From an uncultured Ilyobacter sp. (lineage in GTDB: Bacteria > Fusobacteriota > Fusobacteriia > Fusobacteriales > Fusobacteriaceae): a DNA stretch of 64,000 nt. The position numbers and the translations under genes are program-made. The notes under the pieces were generated by a model. It was given only the letters and a program-made list of their open reading frames with translations, had not been told where the DNA came from and made no database searches. This document shows positions 1-8,043 of this stretch, one piece after another. Every line of letters begins with the position of its first letter. Positions within the stretch are counted from its first letter, which is position 1. The stretch spans positions 124,001-188,000 of the forward strand of contig NZ_OY764864.1 in the NCBI RefSeq assembly GCF_963668515.1, given 5' to 3'.

Positions 1-3000
1 TTAAAAAGAATTAGGGATGACTATGAAATCTATAAGAAAATAGTTTTAACCAAGAGACTGAAAGAATATTTTAAAGCCCAAGAAAATTATCAAGAGATGA
101 ATAATATCTACAATAAAAATATAGAAAAGAAAAGAATCAGGGAAGAGAGATTAAAAAAATCAATCGAAAAAGAAGAAAAATTAACAAGTGAACTGGAATT
201 AAAGCATAAGGAGTTAGAGGAATTAGAGGGGAGTGAGGACAATACCCTGATAAATATGCTAGAAAATGCTATAAATGATATAAAAAAATTAGACAAAAAA
301 ATAGCCTTTTTGGATAAGGATATAGAAACCGAGGAATTGAGGTTAAAAAAAGCTGATGAAAAGCTTGATTCTACAAGAAGAGAATTTGAAAAAAGTAAGT
401 CAAAATGTTTAGACAAGATAGAAGAACTGGAGAAATTAAAAAATGAAATAGGCTTAGAGTGGGAAATTGACTTCTATGAGCTCCTATCAAATAAAAGAAT
501 AGCTCAGGTAGATATCCTTGAAAAAAAATATGAGGAACATAAAAATAGTATAGATAAATTTATGAAATTAATTACAAGGTTAGATAAAATAGAAACAGAT
601 ATAGCTAATATAGAGAAAAAAGTAGAAGAAGAAAAAAAACGACTAGAAAATCACCATAGGGGAAAAAATGAAATTGAGGTTCTGAATACTAATAAAGTAG
701 ATGAATTTTTAGATGTTTTTAGTGAAAGCTATCAAGAAATGAGATTTGATTATGGAGACATTAAAAATTTTCAAGGTATTTTAGACGAACTGAGTGAAGA
801 TTATAATGGAAAAGATGAAGCCATTGAACTCTTTAGAAAATTGAAAGAATATAAGAAAGAAAACCTGTCTAAAGAGTTGATTAAGTATGATAGAGGTATA
901 GATAAGCTGCAAGAGGAGATAGATGATAATTATAAAGAGAAATCTAAGTTAGAGCTATCAGAGGACAGTGAAATAGAATTATTATCACATAAGAAGAAAG
1001 ATAGACAAAGTTTAGAAGGAATATCTCCTTTTTATAAATGCATAAGGTTTAAAGATGGAATAGAGGAAAGTCTAAAGGGGAAAATTGAAAAGGCTCTTTG
1101 GGAAATGGGATTATTAGATGCCTTAGTAGGCAGCAATGACATTTTTGATAAATTTGTAAAACCTGGGATTAAAGAACCAGAGAATCTTACTAATTATTTA
1201 GAAGTTGAAGATGAGTGCAGAGAAAAAGATAATGTAATAAGAATTTTACAATCTATTTCAATAAGAGAAGATGGGGATGCTTTCATAAGTGCTGACGGAA
1301 AATATAGAAATAAATTAATTAACGGTAGAGTAGATAAGTGGAAGGGAATCTATATAGGGATTGAAGCCAGAAAAAAACTAAGATTATCAAAATTAGAGAA
1401 ACTTAGAAAAGAAATAGAGAATTTAGAGGAAAGAAGAGATCTGATAAAAGTTAGTAGGGATAATACCTCTCAGAGAATAGGTGTCCTAGAAGATGAATCT
1501 CAAAAGATAATAGATAGATACCTAGAAACCTTTAGACCGATCTATGAAAGTTATCAAAAGACATTAACCCTTTTAGAAAGCAGAGAAAGGGAACTCTTTG
1601 ATATAGAAAAAGATCTCACTAACAGAAAAAATATGAAAACTGAAATTTATAGGGATATAGAGGTTATAGAAAAGAAGTTGAATATATCTATAAAAAAAGA
1701 GATGTACTTAAAAATCAAATTTTCCCTGGAAAGGTTTGGACAAATTTTAGAGATATTTAAGTCCAATTTAGAAACCCATATTTCATACTCAAACAGGTTA
1801 GAAGATATAAAAAGTACAATAGATAATATTAAATCAATTCAGGACAGGTATCGATTAGAAAGAAGAAGCAGTATCAATGAGAAAAATGAACTATTGGAGA
1901 GAAAAAAAGTTCTGGAAATAGAAGTAGATAGTAAAGACCTGGCTAATTTAAAAGAAAGAATATACTCTCTTAGAGAGAGTATTAATGTAGAAATTCCAAA
2001 TAGAAAATATAAGAATGCATTAATTATTGGGAATCTACAAAAAGATATAGAGGTACTAGGAGAAAAATTATTGGCAGACAGTAACCTACTAGAAAAAATA
2101 AGAATAGAAAGTTTAGTGGAAGAAAAGCTGCTAAAGTTAGAAGTGAAACTAGACCATGATGTTGTAGAAGGAGAAATTTTAGATCTAGAAGGTAAAAAAG
2201 CCATCTATAATAGATATAAGGAGCATGAAAATAAAAAAGAAATTCATTACATCAACAAAATAAATACTTCATTGATAGAAAATGGTTCTGTATTAAAGGA
2301 ATATAGAATAGAAAAAAGTGAATATTTCTATGAAGAGATAGAGGAACTAATGCAAGAAGAAGTGGATAATAAAAATATGAGGTATATAATAAAGGGAAGC
2401 TATCAAGGGAATAAGGTACACCTAGGCGAATTATACAATAATTTAGATGAAATAGTTAAAATCAATAGTGAAGTATTGTCTGATGAAGAGGGTAAATTCT
2501 TTTCTGAAATGGTGTTTAACTATCTGTATAATGAGGTAGCAGTCCAGATAAAAGAAAGTAGAGAATGGGTAAATCAAATTGACATAATAATGAACAATGC
2601 AAAGACTAACAGTGGAAAGAGATATACTTTAGATTGGAAACCAAAGGATCTTCAATTTGGATTTAATGGAACAAAACTAAAGGAGCACATAGAAAATATA
2701 TATAATCCTAGTAATAAAGGGAAAGAATCTCAAGAGGCTTTAAAAGTATTTTTTAAAAAGAAGATGATTGATTTAAAAAAGAGAGCTGAAGACAATAAAG
2801 AATACACCAGCAGTTATGACATAATAAAAGAAATTCTAGATTACAGAAAATGGTATGATTTCAAGATGAAGGTTTCTGAACATAATGATGGTAAGTCTGT
2901 AGAGCTAACAAAAAGAAAATTGAATTCATATAGTGGCGGAGAAAAGGCTATGGCAATGTATATACCTCTGTTTTCAGCCCTCTATGCCAGGTTTAAAAAT

Positions 3001-3300
3001 GCTAGCAGCAAAGCACCAATTATATTAGGAATGGACGAAGCTTTTTCAGTGGTAGATGATGAGAATATATCTAAACTGTTTGAAATATTAGAAAGCTTGA
3101 ACATCAACTATCTGCTAGCCTCACAAAAACTGTCGGGGACATACCATTCTGTTCAAAACCTTGCTATTGTTCATATAGAAAATCTGGCAATAAGGAGAAA
3201 CCTTCCACCAGAAGAAGCCTTTGTAACCCTTATAAAATATATATGGAATGGTAAAAAGAGAATCAGAGATACCAGAGATATCGAAGGGAGCTTGATTTAA
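1..3300 (+). CDS. jetC: JetC, SMC-like ATPase of a Wadjet defence system (5' partial)
   Basis: The reading frame is open from base 1, so the N-terminus with the Walker A motif lies outside the window. At least 1099 residues are present. Most of it is charged, Lys/Glu-rich coiled coil (two long arms around a hinge-like middle near 1020-1400). The C-terminal ATPase half shows an ABC signature (SYSGGEKAMAMY, near 2926-2961) and a Walker B motif (IILGMDEAFSVVDD, near 3019-3060). This matches the TIGR02680 family of SMC-like Wadjet ATPases, which with JetA, JetB and JetD form a condensin-like complex that recognises and restricts circular plasmid DNA. The next gene starts 5 bp downstream and is JetD-like, which supports the call. 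JetA and JetB are expected upstream, outside the window. A generic SbcC/RecN-like ATPase is the alternative; the neighbour makes that unlikely. Confidence 0.85.
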   Translation, partial: LKRIRDDYEIYKKIVLTKRLKEYFKAQENYQEMNNIYNKNIEKKRIREERLKKSIEKEEKLTSELELKHKELEELEGSEDNTLINMLENAINDIKKLDKKIAFLDKDIETEELRLKKADEKLDSTRREFEKSKSKCLDKIEELEKLKNEIGLEWEIDFYELLSNKRIAQVDILEKKYEEHKNSIDKFMKLITRLDKIETDIANIEKKVEEEKKRLENHHRGKNEIEVLNTNKVDEFLDVFSESYQEMRFDYGDIKNFQGILDELSEDYNGKDEAIELFRKLKEYKKENLSKELIKYDRGIDKLQEEIDDNYKEKSKLELSEDSEIELLSHKKKDRQSLEGISPFYKCIRFKDGIEESLKGKIEKALWEMGLLDALVGSNDIFDKFVKPGIKEPENLTNYLEVEDECREKDNVIRILQSISIREDGDAFISADGKYRNKLINGRVDKWKGIYIGIEARKKLRLSKLEKLRKEIENLEERRDLIKVSRDNTSQRIGVLEDESQKIIDRYLETFRPIYESYQKTLTLLESRERELFDIEKDLTNRKNMKTEIYRDIEVIEKKLNISIKKEMYLKIKFSLERFGQILEIFKSNLETHISYSNRLEDIKSTIDNIKSIQDRYRLERRSSINEKNELLERKKVLEIEVDSKDLANLKERIYSLRESINVEIPNRKYKNALIIGNLQKDIEVLGEKLLADSNLLEKIRIESLVEEKLLKLEVKLDHDVVEGEILDLEGKKAIYNRYKEHENKKEIHYINKINTSLIENGSVLKEYRIEKSEYFYEEIEELMQEEVDNKNMRYIIKGSYQGNKVHLGELYNNLDEIVKINSEVLSDEEGKFFSEMVFNYLYNEVAVQIKESREWVNQIDIIMNNAKTNSGKRYTLDWKPKDLQFGFNGTKLKEHIENIYNPSNKGKESQEALKVFFKKKMIDLKKRAEDNKEYTSSYDIIKEILDYRKWYDFKMKVSEHNDGKSVELTKRKLNSYSGGEKAMAMYIPLFSALYARFKNASSKAPIILGMDEAFSVVDDENISKLFEILESLNINYLLASQKLSGTYHSVQNLAIVHIENLAIRRNLPPEEAFVTLIKYIWNGKKRIRDTRDIEGSLI

Positions 3301-3305
3301 TTATA

Positions 3306-4502
3306 ATGTTGATTGATTTTTTTAATTCTGAAGGAATGAAAAGGGTAGTAAAAGAACTAGAAAAAAAATACTATTCATATGGAGATATAAAAGGGACTAT
3401 AAATATAGAATTTCCTACGCCTGTTGAAATAGATACCCTTAAAAAGCTTGGGATCAAAACCACAGGTGAAACTATTAAGTTCACAGTTAAGAAACTTTTA
3501 GAAAACTTAGACATGAAGGATCCTAAGGAATTAGAGAATATTCTTAGCAATGAATTAGGAATAAACCTCAAAACAAAAAAAGATATTTTAGAAAAAGAAA
3601 GTAATAAGATAAATAAAAAAATAAATACATTAATTGAATCTATCAACAGTAAAAAACTTAGGGAATATATTTTAAGAACATCTTTAATACTAAAGTTGGA
3701 CCATTATCATGAGCTGGTTAAAATATTAGATACCTTAGAGGAAAATCCTAAAAGATTGATAACTTTAGGCAACCTTGGTGGAAGAAGTGTAAATAATCCA
3801 CACTTTTTTGATGTGGGTACTAGTAACTATAGATATTTAATCAACTATTTAAAACATTACTTTAATGAAGATGTAAAAAACAGTATGGATGAGAAGGCAC
3901 TCCTGTTGAAAATGGGAATAGTAGGAGATTCATTGAGCAACTTTATAACTGTCTATGGGTTTAGAGGAGTTACTAAAGATAATACTGTGTATACTCTCCT
4001 TGAAAATGATGAAAATATCAATATTAATATTGGAAATTTATATAAAATAAAAAGTATAGAGGCAAAATATTCAAAAGTATTAATTGTGGAAAATCCAAAT
4101 GTTTTTATAGCAATTAAAGAATATCTTGAGACCGCAAAAGAGAGAATTAGTTTAATTTGTACAAGTGGTCAAATAAATCAGTGTGGATACTTATTTTTAG
4201 ATAAACTTGAAAAACAGAAAAAAGAGGTTTATTACAGTGGCGATATAGATCCTGAAGGAATATTAATAGGTCAAGGATTAAAGGAAAAGTGTCCTTGGAT
4301 AACTCTAGTTTCCTATAGTAAAGAAAACCTTATTAAATATATGTCTGAGGTTAAACTAACGAAAGAACGGTTAAAGAAGTTAGAAAAGGTAAAATTAGGA
4401 GATGAGATAAAAATAGAGCTCTTAGATACTCTTGTTAAAGAAGAGAGAGGAGCCTACCAGGAAGCCTACTATAGAGAGATAGTAAATGAAATTTTTAAAT
4501 AG
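3306..4502 (+). CDS. jetD: JetD, Toprim-like nuclease subunit of Wadjet
   Basis: This is a 398-residue protein of the TIGR02679/DUF2399 type. Its C-terminal part carries a Toprim-like fold: a first acidic residue in VENPNVF (E262), the family motif ICTSGQ (near 285), and an acidic cluster SGDIDPEG (D313, D315, E317). In Wadjet systems JetD is the metal-dependent nuclease that cuts plasmid DNA extruded by the JetABC motor. The N-terminal 200 residues are the arm/wing-type region of the family. It follows jetC by 5 bp, consistent with one operon. The TIGR02679/TIGR02680 pairing points to the Wadjet type whose JetA and JetB are DUF2397/DUF2398 proteins; the subtype is from memory of the classification. 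The frame is intact. Confidence 0.85.
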   Translation: MLIDFFNSEGMKRVVKELEKKYYSYGDIKGTINIEFPTPVEIDTLKKLGIKTTGETIKFTVKKLLENLDMKDPKELENILSNELGINLKTKKDILEKESNKINKKINTLIESINSKKLREYILRTSLILKLDHYHELVKILDTLEENPKRLITLGNLGGRSVNNPHFFDVGTSNYRYLINYLKHYFNEDVKNSMDEKALLLKMGIVGDSLSNFITVYGFRGVTKDNTVYTLLENDENININIGNLYKIKSIEAKYSKVLIVENPNVFIAIKEYLETAKERISLICTSGQINQCGYLFLDKLEKQKKEVYYSGDIDPEGILIGQGLKEKCPWITLVSYSKENLIKYMSEVKLTKERLKKLEKVKLGDEIKIELLDTLVKEERGAYQEAYYREIVNEIFK

Positions 4503-4516
4503 TAATTGTTTAGTAG

Positions 4517-4543
4517 CGTGTTATGGGTAATGTAACACCTTTT
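4517..4543 (+). terminator. Weak hairpin terminator after jetD
   Basis: A short stem (GTGTTA with TAACAC, 4518-4523 and 4532-4537) is followed by CTTTT just past the jetD stop codon. It is the only terminator-like structure before the IS256 remnant. The stem is short, so efficiency is doubtful. Confidence 0.35.
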
Positions 4544-4561
4544 GTGTATTCTCCAAAACTT

Positions 4562-5081
4562 AATTACTGAATAAACCAACAGGCTCTCTCTAAAATAAAT
4601 ATTCTGAGAGTCTGTTTTCATATTTAATTGCCAATTGTCCAAGAATCTGATCCCAACCTCTTTTAAAACTCCTATCCCATTTTTTATCCAGATCAATTAC
4701 TACAAGATATAACTGCTTCAAAAGAGACATATCTGTAGGAAATACCCCCTTGGATTTAGTAACTTTTCTGAACTGCCTATGGACATTTTCTATCACATTG
4801 GTTGTATACATCACCTTTTTTATTTCTTCTGTATACTCATAGAATGCACTTAATTGACTCCAGTTCACTTCCCAGCTCCTTAGAGCGTATGGATATTTGA
4901 ATTTCCAGGAATCCTTGATAGTATTAAGGGCAGTTAGTCCTGCTTCTTCACTTGGGGCGGTATAAATAGATTTTAAGTCATGCGCAAAAGATTTTCTGTC
5001 TTTGTAGCTTACATATTTTAGCGTATTCCTTATTTGGTGAACTATGCACCTCTGGATCTCTTTATTGCCCCTTATCCAGTT
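4562..5081 (-). mobile_element. IS256-family insertion sequence fragment
   Basis: The fragment holds the C-terminal part of an IS256-type transposase on the minus strand plus its downstream end. A 28-bp end-like segment at 4562-4589 recurs with three mismatches at 18735-18762. The upstream (N-terminal) part is missing because the IS3-family element begins at 5082. On the far side of that element the sequence is not IS256, so the missing half has been deleted, not merely interrupted. Confidence 0.7.
4590..5081 (-). pseudogene. IS256-family transposase, C-terminal fragment
   Basis: Read on the minus strand, the fragment starts within the conserved block IQRCIVHQIRNTLKYV and runs to the normal C-terminus. 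It contains the MYTTNVIEN...FRKVTKSKGVFPT motif typical of the end of IS256/mutator transposases, including the catalytic Glu of that block. About 160 C-terminal residues survive. The open frame continues into the adjacent IS3 element, but those residues are not part of the transposase. The first two catalytic Asp residues lie in the lost N-terminal part, so the product is inactive. Confidence 0.8.
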
Positions 5082-5139
5082 TGGACTCTTGCGCGAATTA
5101 ATATATAATATACTTAAATTAATATTAAAGAGCAAAGAT

Positions 5140-5415
5140 ATGACTAGAAGAAGATACTCTATGGAAGAAAAAGAAAGGATATTGGAAGAAGTTAAACTTG
5201 TTAAGAATAGAAGAGCCGTGGCAACTAAGTATAATTTAGCTAAAATTACCATCAGAGGGTGGGAAAAAAAGCTGTCTCAGAAAGAATTTGGGCAACAGAA
5301 AGATTTAAGTAAAATCAATAAAACCCTTGAGTCTGAAAATAAGGCACTGAAGGAAATTTCTGCTGAAAAAGATCTTGAAATCAAGATTTTGAAGGACATG
5401 TTAAAAAAGATTTAA
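5140..5415 (+). CDS. IS3-family transposase OrfA
   Basis: This is the 91-residue DNA-binding half of the transposase. It begins MTRRRYSMEEKERILEEV and has a helix-turn-helix of the HTH_Tnp_1 type (RAVATKYNLAKITIRGWEKK), then a leucine-zipper-like coiled coil. The longer frame starting at 5044 reads through the IS end and the neighbouring IS256 remnant, so I chose ATG 5140, which lies inside the element. It ends in TAA at 5413-5415, directly after the slippery heptamer at 5403-5409. Confidence 0.8.
   Translation: MTRRRYSMEEKERILEEVKLVKNRRAVATKYNLAKITIRGWEKKLSQKEFGQQKDLSKINKTLESENKALKEISAEKDLEIKILKDMLKKI
5403..5409 (+). promoter_or_regulatory. Programmed -1 ribosomal frameshift site (A AAA AAG)
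   Basis: The heptamer AAAAAAG is in the correct phase relative to orfA (codons AAA at 5404 and AAG at 5407, with stop TAA at 5413). Slipping back one base enters the frame of orfB, which is open from 5403 through 6347. A -1 shift therefore makes the OrfAB fusion transposase used by IS3-family elements. Confidence 0.8.
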
Positions 5416-6347
5416 CCACTATTTTTAAGTATCAAGTAGCAAAGCATTGGATTGACGAAGGAAATAAACCTTCCTTAGTCCTGAGGATAGTGGAGTTATC
5501 TAAGTCTACTTACTACTATTACAAAGATAAACAGAAAAAATATAAAACAGTGAAACCTAAAATAGCAGGCGCGAAGCCCAAAGGATATAGCTTTAACTTT
5601 AAAAATGAAAGAGTTTCAGATGATGAGATCAAAGATCTTTTAAAAAATTATGATGAAACCAGAGAGTGTGCATATGGATATAGAAAGAGAGCTCATGCAG
5701 TGAAAAGAGATTGGGGAATAATTCTTAATCATAAGAAGGCTTATCGGCTATGTAAGGAATTAAAACTTCTTCGAAAGTATTTCCCTCGGCCTAAAGAAAA
5801 AAAAGTTCTAGCTACAAATAAAAAGGTCAAATCATCAAACAAATTATGGGAAATAGACGTGAAGTATGGATATATCCATGGAATCGAAAGAGTATTCTAT
5901 ATTTGTGAAATTATCGATGTTTTTGATAGAAGCATAATTGATTACCACATCGGGTTCTCCTGTACTGCGGAAGATGTTTGCAATTCTTTAAACAGAAGAT
6001 TAGAAATCATACCTGAGGAACTCTATATTAGAAGTGACAACGGGTCCCAGTTTACCAGCAAATTGTTTTCAGACACTTGCAGAGCTCTAGGAATAAATTA
6101 TGAAAGAATCCCAAATGCTACCCCTAATAAGAATGCCCATATAGAGTCATTTCATAGTATTTTAGAGCGAGAAGCCTTTGGTTACAAGTATTTTGAAAGT
6201 TTTCAAGAAACCTATGAAGAGATGCAGGAATTTATAGATTTCTATAATACAAAAATAATTCATGGAAGTTTAAAATATATGACTCCCCAAGAATTCTATG
6301 AGAAATACAAAGGAAAAGAATCAGAGGAATTTAAAGTAGCAGTGTAA
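5409..6347 (+). CDS. IS3-family transposase OrfB (DDE integrase domain)
   Basis: The frame entered after the -1 shift reads DLTTIFKYQVAKHW and continues without a stop to 6347; an internal ATG at 5490 gives a 285-residue product on its own. The rve integrase core shows the DDE triad: D in WEIDVKYGY, D in RSDNGSQFTS, and E in HIESFHSIL, 35 residues after the second Asp as expected for IS3. It catalyses transposition as a fusion with OrfA. The frame is intact, so the element may still be active. Confidence 0.85.
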   Translation, partial: DLTTIFKYQVAKHWIDEGNKPSLVLRIVELSKSTYYYYKDKQKKYKTVKPKIAGAKPKGYSFNFKNERVSDDEIKDLLKNYDETRECAYGYRKRAHAVKRDWGIILNHKKAYRLCKELKLLRKYFPRPKEKKVLATNKKVKSSNKLWEIDVKYGYIHGIERVFYICEIIDVFDRSIIDYHIGFSCTAEDVCNSLNRRLEIIPEELYIRSDNGSQFTSKLFSDTCRALGINYERIPNATPNKNAHIESFHSILEREAFGYKYFESFQETYEEMQEFIDFYNTKIIHGSLKYMTPQEFYEKYKGKESEEFKVAV

Positions 6348-6374
6348 AACGCGCAAAATAAGGAAATAAGTCCA

Positions 6375-6566
6375 AGAATTAGGGGGTCAAACCGAAAAGA
6401 AGGAAAATACAAAGGGCGAATTAAAAAGTATCATGCTGGAATGAATTATGCTTTAAAACTGTATCATGAAGGTAATATGACAGTTAAGCAGATTTGTGAA
6501 ATAACAAATATTTCTAAAGCCTCAAGATACCGAAAACTCTTAAAAAATAAGGAATTAAAAGGATAA
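6375..6566 (+). pseudogene. Serine recombinase/resolvase, C-terminal remnant
   Basis: A short open frame ending at TAA 6564-6566 reads RKEGKYKGRIKKY, then a helix-turn-helix region with MTVKQICEITNISKAS. This matches the C-terminal DNA-binding end of Tn3-type resolvases (KGRYKGR linker plus HTH_7). The N-terminal catalytic domain with the active Ser is missing because the IS3 element abuts at 6374. It lies 60 bp inside a Tn3-type terminal repeat, so it is probably the resolvase gene of that transposon. Confidence 0.75.
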
Positions 6567-6626
6567 ATTAATTCCTTAACGTTGTTAAAATTTGTTTTAA
6601 ACAAGGGTTTTACTTAAAATCAACTG

Positions 6627-6664
6627 CTTAACGTTGTAAATCCGCATTTTCCTGACGGGACCCC
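6627..6664 (-). repeat. Tn3-family 38-bp terminal inverted repeat (Tn1546-like)
   Basis: Read on the minus strand, this begins GGGGTCCCGTCAGGAAAATG and ends with ACGTTAAG, exactly 38 bp. It is close to the remembered Tn1546 terminal repeat (GGGG start, GTCAGGAAAATGCGG core, AACGCTAAG end). The GGGG outer tip is at 6664, so the transposon body extends leftward over the resolvase remnant and possibly the Wadjet genes. An 11-bp piece of the inner end (CTTAACGTTGT) is also present at 6575-6585. The other terminus is not in the window. Confidence 0.8.
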
Positions 6665-6722
6665 ATATTATACTATAGTTAGACCTTGATTAATAGAATT
6701 CTCCACAACCTTGATAAAAATC

Positions 6723-7682
6723 TTATAGCTTTTGATTAAGTTTAGAATGATCAAATGGTATATGTGCATATTGATCACCATAAATATTTTTTATGTAGTC
6801 AATAAAACTTTGCAATTCAGGTGAAACAAGTTGATCTCGGTGCAAAACACAGGCAAAAATTCGATATGTTTGCTGTTTACTTTGAATATGATAATAGTTT
6901 ATTTTTTCATGTTCTTTTTCAGCAAACCAATAAGGAACAATGGAAAGTCCCAGTCCATCTTCTACCAGAGAATGACTACTATACCAGTTGGTACAATGAA
7001 ATATGACATTTGGATTATAACCAGCTTCGTGAAAAAGCGGATCGATGAATTTTTTATAAGCATTTGCAGATAATGAAATAAAGGGCATATCTTTTAGATC
7101 GGATAGATTTGCATAATCTGTTGGACCATTTTGCTTAATTAGTGTATTAGCTATATGTTTTTTAGGGGCAGCAAGATAAAATTCTTCGCGACGGATAGTT
7201 GTGTAGACCAAGTCAGGATGAAAATATAAAGCAGGTATGAGTAAAACATTTAATTTCTTTTGTAAAAGTAATTGAATTAAAGTTTCTACCAAATTCTCAG
7301 TAACTTGAACATTTAGAGATTTTAAATTGGACATACTTGACATAATACTGTTAAGGTATCGCACAGTATAGCCCGTTGGCCAGCCTAATTTAATATTTAC
7401 AACTTCTGAATCAATGGTATTATTCATTTTTTTTAACATAGAGTCATATTGTTCCAGAAGTAATTTGCCTTCTTTTAATAATATTTTAGCAGCTTTTGTT
7501 GGAATACATTTTCCATTTTCTCTATTGTATAAAGGAAATGAAAGTAGAGACTCTATTCGTTTAATATATTGAGTCAATGCAGGTTGACTAATATATAAAA
7601 TTTCAGCAGCCTTTGAAAAGCTCCCTTCTTGTTCAATAGCAAGCATAATTTTTATTGTTTTTAGCTCAATATCGATTGACAT
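6723..7682 (-). CDS. LysR-family transcriptional regulator
   Basis: The protein has 319 residues. The N-terminal winged helix-turn-helix is clear (GSFSKAAEILYISQPALTQYIKRIE), followed by a LysR substrate-binding domain. I chose the ATG at 7682 because GGAAGAGGTGGG lies just upstream; an in-frame extension to 7751 has no ribosome binding site. It is transcribed divergently from the SDR gene at 8044, and an inverted repeat at 7954-7984 is a candidate operator. By position it probably senses the substrate of the sulfonate/GRE island or an intermediate. The effector cannot be read from the sequence. Confidence 0.85.
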   Translation of the reverse strand: MSIDIELKTIKIMLAIEQEGSFSKAAEILYISQPALTQYIKRIESLLSFPLYNRENGKCIPTKAAKILLKEGKLLLEQYDSMLKKMNNTIDSEVVNIKLGWPTGYTVRYLNSIMSSMSNLKSLNVQVTENLVETLIQLLLQKKLNVLLIPALYFHPDLVYTTIRREEFYLAAPKKHIANTLIKQNGPTDYANLSDLKDMPFISLSANAYKKFIDPLFHEAGYNPNVIFHCTNWYSSHSLVEDGLGLSIVPYWFAEKEHEKINYYHIQSKQQTYRIFACVLHRDQLVSPELQSFIDYIKNIYGDQYAHIPFDHSKLNQKL

Positions 7683-7953
7683 TATTACCCACCTCTTCCG
7701 GACTATATAATATTTTATTATATGTATATATTGTATATTGATATTATTCAAAAATCAATGACTATGTTAAAATTATATCAATCCAACTTGAATTGGTCGA
7801 TTTCAAATCAAAAGTTCTTAGTGTTTGCATTTTTGTTTGGATACGAGACGATTTAAGTTCTCAATAATGGACATCAGTTGCGATCATTTATACAATTTTG
7901 AATATTTGATTAATAGATTTTGTGAAATTAATTTTTGTCAGAGTTTGTCTGTG

Positions 7954-7984
7954 ATTAATCTACCTAGTGATTATAGGTATTAAT
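7954..7984. promoter_or_regulatory. Candidate LysR operator between divergent genes
   Basis: The 361-bp gap between the LysR start (7682) and the SDR start (8044) holds an imperfect inverted repeat with outer arms ATTAAT (7954-7959 and 7979-7984) and inner arms CTACCT and AGGTA. Such dyads ending in AT-rich half sites are typical of LysR regulators, and the distance to the SDR start (about 60 bp) suits activation. I see no gene in this gap. Confidence 0.45.
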
Positions 7985-8043
7985 TATTGGAAGCTCGTCG
8001 GTTATCTATGAAAATATTAATATAAAAATCGGGAGGAGACGCT

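Larger units (their letters stand above)
5082..6374 (+). mobile_element. Complete IS3-family insertion sequence
   Basis: The element is about 1293 bp. Its proposed ends share TGGACT at the left (5082) and its complement AGTCCA at the right (ending 6374), with a second inner match TTGCGCG/CGCGCAA at 5089-5095 and near 6350-6356. It carries orfA and orfB with a canonical frameshift site, the standard IS3 arrangement. The flanks differ (GTT at the left, AGA at the right) and belong to two different elements, so no target duplication is visible. The exact ends are inferred from these short matches. Confidence 0.75.

Noticed and set aside
108..416. Minus-strand frame opposite jetC
   Set aside because: It is a Ser/Phe/Leu-rich mirror of the Lys/Glu-rich coiled coil on the coding strand, a typical antisense artefact.
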